6,681 bases of DNA from an uncultured Polyangiaceae bacterium (GTDB lineage Bacteria; Myxococcota_A; Polyangia; Polyangiales; Polyangiaceae): NCBI GenBank assembly GCA_938004815.1, contig CALKVR010001060.1, positions 1-6,681 of the forward strand, read 5' to 3'. This document shows positions 6,428 to 6,681 of this stretch, piece by piece (the first letter of the stretch is position 1; each line of letters begins with the position of its first letter). The notes beneath the pieces are model-generated. The model searched no databases and had not been told where the DNA came from. It saw only the letters and a program-made list of their open reading frames with translations. The position numbers were made by a program, and so were the translations under genes.

Positions 6428-6541
6428 TCACTTCTTGCAGAGCTTGTCCTTGCTCGCGCCGATCCAGTTTTCCATGTAGGCGTCGAGCCGATCGGCGGGG
6501 ACGAAGTTCGCGGCCACGCGGCGGCCGTCGCTGCAGCTGCC
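6428..6541 (-). CDS. C-terminal end of an unidentified minus-strand gene, broken at its upstream side
   Basis: Minus-strand TGA (6428-6430) closes a frame that reads SCSDGRRVAANF, then VPADRLDAYMENWIGASKDK and LCKK. It has the C/G-ending codons (GAC, GTC, CTC, AAG) of the other genes here. It is convergent with the small membrane protein, with 3 nt between stop codons, which suits the tight spacing of genuine neighbours. Two Cys suggest an exported protein. Beyond about 6541 the same frame stays open but reads as antisense of a methyltransferase gene, so the true upstream part is probably missing. About 37 residues are credible. The family cannot be identified from this length. Confidence 0.5.
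   Translation of the reverse strand, partial: GSCSDGRRVAANFVPADRLDAYMENWIGASKDKLCKK
6527..6541. other. Probable junction between host DNA and a foreign methyltransferase fragment
   Basis: Left of here the sequence makes sense as the end of a minus-strand host gene. Right of here it makes sense as an internal plus-strand thiopurine methyltransferase segment. The join falls in GCTGCAGCTGCC (6530-6541), which reads sensibly in both genes (GSCS on minus, LQLP on plus). That fits a join at a short shared sequence. No terminal inverted repeat, target duplication, att-like repeat or transposase is visible. An assembly chimera is at least as likely as a natural insertion. Confidence 0.5.
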
Positions 6542-6681
6542 GGAGGGTTCGCGCGTGCTGGTGCCGCTGTGCGGCAAGTCGCTGGACATGCATTGGCTGG
6601 CGGCGCAGGGACACGACGTGCTGGGCGTGGAGCTGTCGCCGTTGGCGGTGACCCAGTTCTTCGAAGAGGCGGGGTTGGAAC
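6531..6681 (+). pseudogene. tpm: Thiopurine S-methyltransferase fragment lacking its start (right end off the window)
   Basis: The frame reads LQLPEGSRVLVPLCGKSLDM, then HWLAAQGHDVLGVELSPLA, then VTQFFEEAGLE. This is the SAM-binding motif I region of bacterial thiopurine S-methyltransferase (VLVPLCGKS.DM.WLA.QGH.V.GVE.S..A...FF), a cytosolic enzyme that methylates thiopurines and, in some bacteria, selenium or tellurium compounds. The family's usual first 30 or so residues (FW..RW... region) are absent: the in-frame stop TAG at 6477-6479 is followed by no ATG, GTG or TTG before the domain. Codon use is CTG/GTG/TTG-rich, unlike the CTC/GTC-rich neighbours, and looks more like a gammaproteobacterium such as a xanthomonad. 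It is either a truncated transferred gene or an assembly join; it may be intact in its true genome. The family call is strong; the species guess is weak. Confidence 0.8.

Noticed and set aside
6408..6614. 68-codon minus-strand frame at the right end
   Set aside because: Arg/Gln-rich, crosses the suspected junction and overlaps the end of the plus-strand gene. Another minus frame gives a more natural C-terminus.

Overview
The window is GC-rich DNA with strong C/G third-position bias (CTC and GTC preferred). It is packed with Sec/lipobox proteins carrying Ser/Gly-rich linkers, FG-GAP repeats, a DUF1588/DUF1592-like c-heme protein and a lipid-anchored GH31 glycosidase. This combination is typical of large-genome myxobacteria (Myxococcota, probably Polyangia). 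That placement is inferred from gene style, not from a marker gene.

Layout, left to right. (1) Positions 1-1419, minus strand: a two-gene operon. A 185-aa lipoprotein overlaps by ATGA a second lipoprotein with a CxxCH heme motif, which runs off the left edge. Together they look like the two halves of the planctomycete-type DUF1595/1592 + DUF1588/1585 cytochrome module. (2) Positions 1420-1615: intergenic, with a good minus-strand intrinsic terminator, a perfect 8-bp inverted repeat, and the putative promoter of the operon. (3) Positions 1616-3826, minus strand: a 736-aa FG-GAP/VCBS beta-propeller lipoprotein with a C-terminal CARDB-like domain. (4) Positions 3827-3944: a short divergent promoter region. 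(5) Positions 3945-5825, plus strand: a 626-aa lipoprotein of glycoside hydrolase family 31 with intact catalytic residues but almost no N-terminal beta-sandwich domain. (6) Positions 5966-6424, plus strand: a small secreted or membrane protein with two hydrophobic segments. (7) Positions 6428-6681: the C-terminal end of a convergent minus-strand gene, abruptly replaced near 6530-6541 by an internal piece of a plus-strand thiopurine S-methyltransferase gene. That piece has no start codon and very different codon use (CTG/GTG/TTG).

The genes appear to act mainly in the cell envelope: polysaccharide or glycoside processing (GH31), surface adhesion or recognition (FG-GAP), and an envelope c-heme protein of unknown role. 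The two most notable observations are as follows. Three independent transcription units share a TANNN(T) hexamer exactly 6 nt before the start codon and have no convincing ribosome binding site, which suggests leaderless transcription. The right end is either a chimeric join or a foreign insertion. I see no CRISPR array, transposase, tRNA or rRNA.
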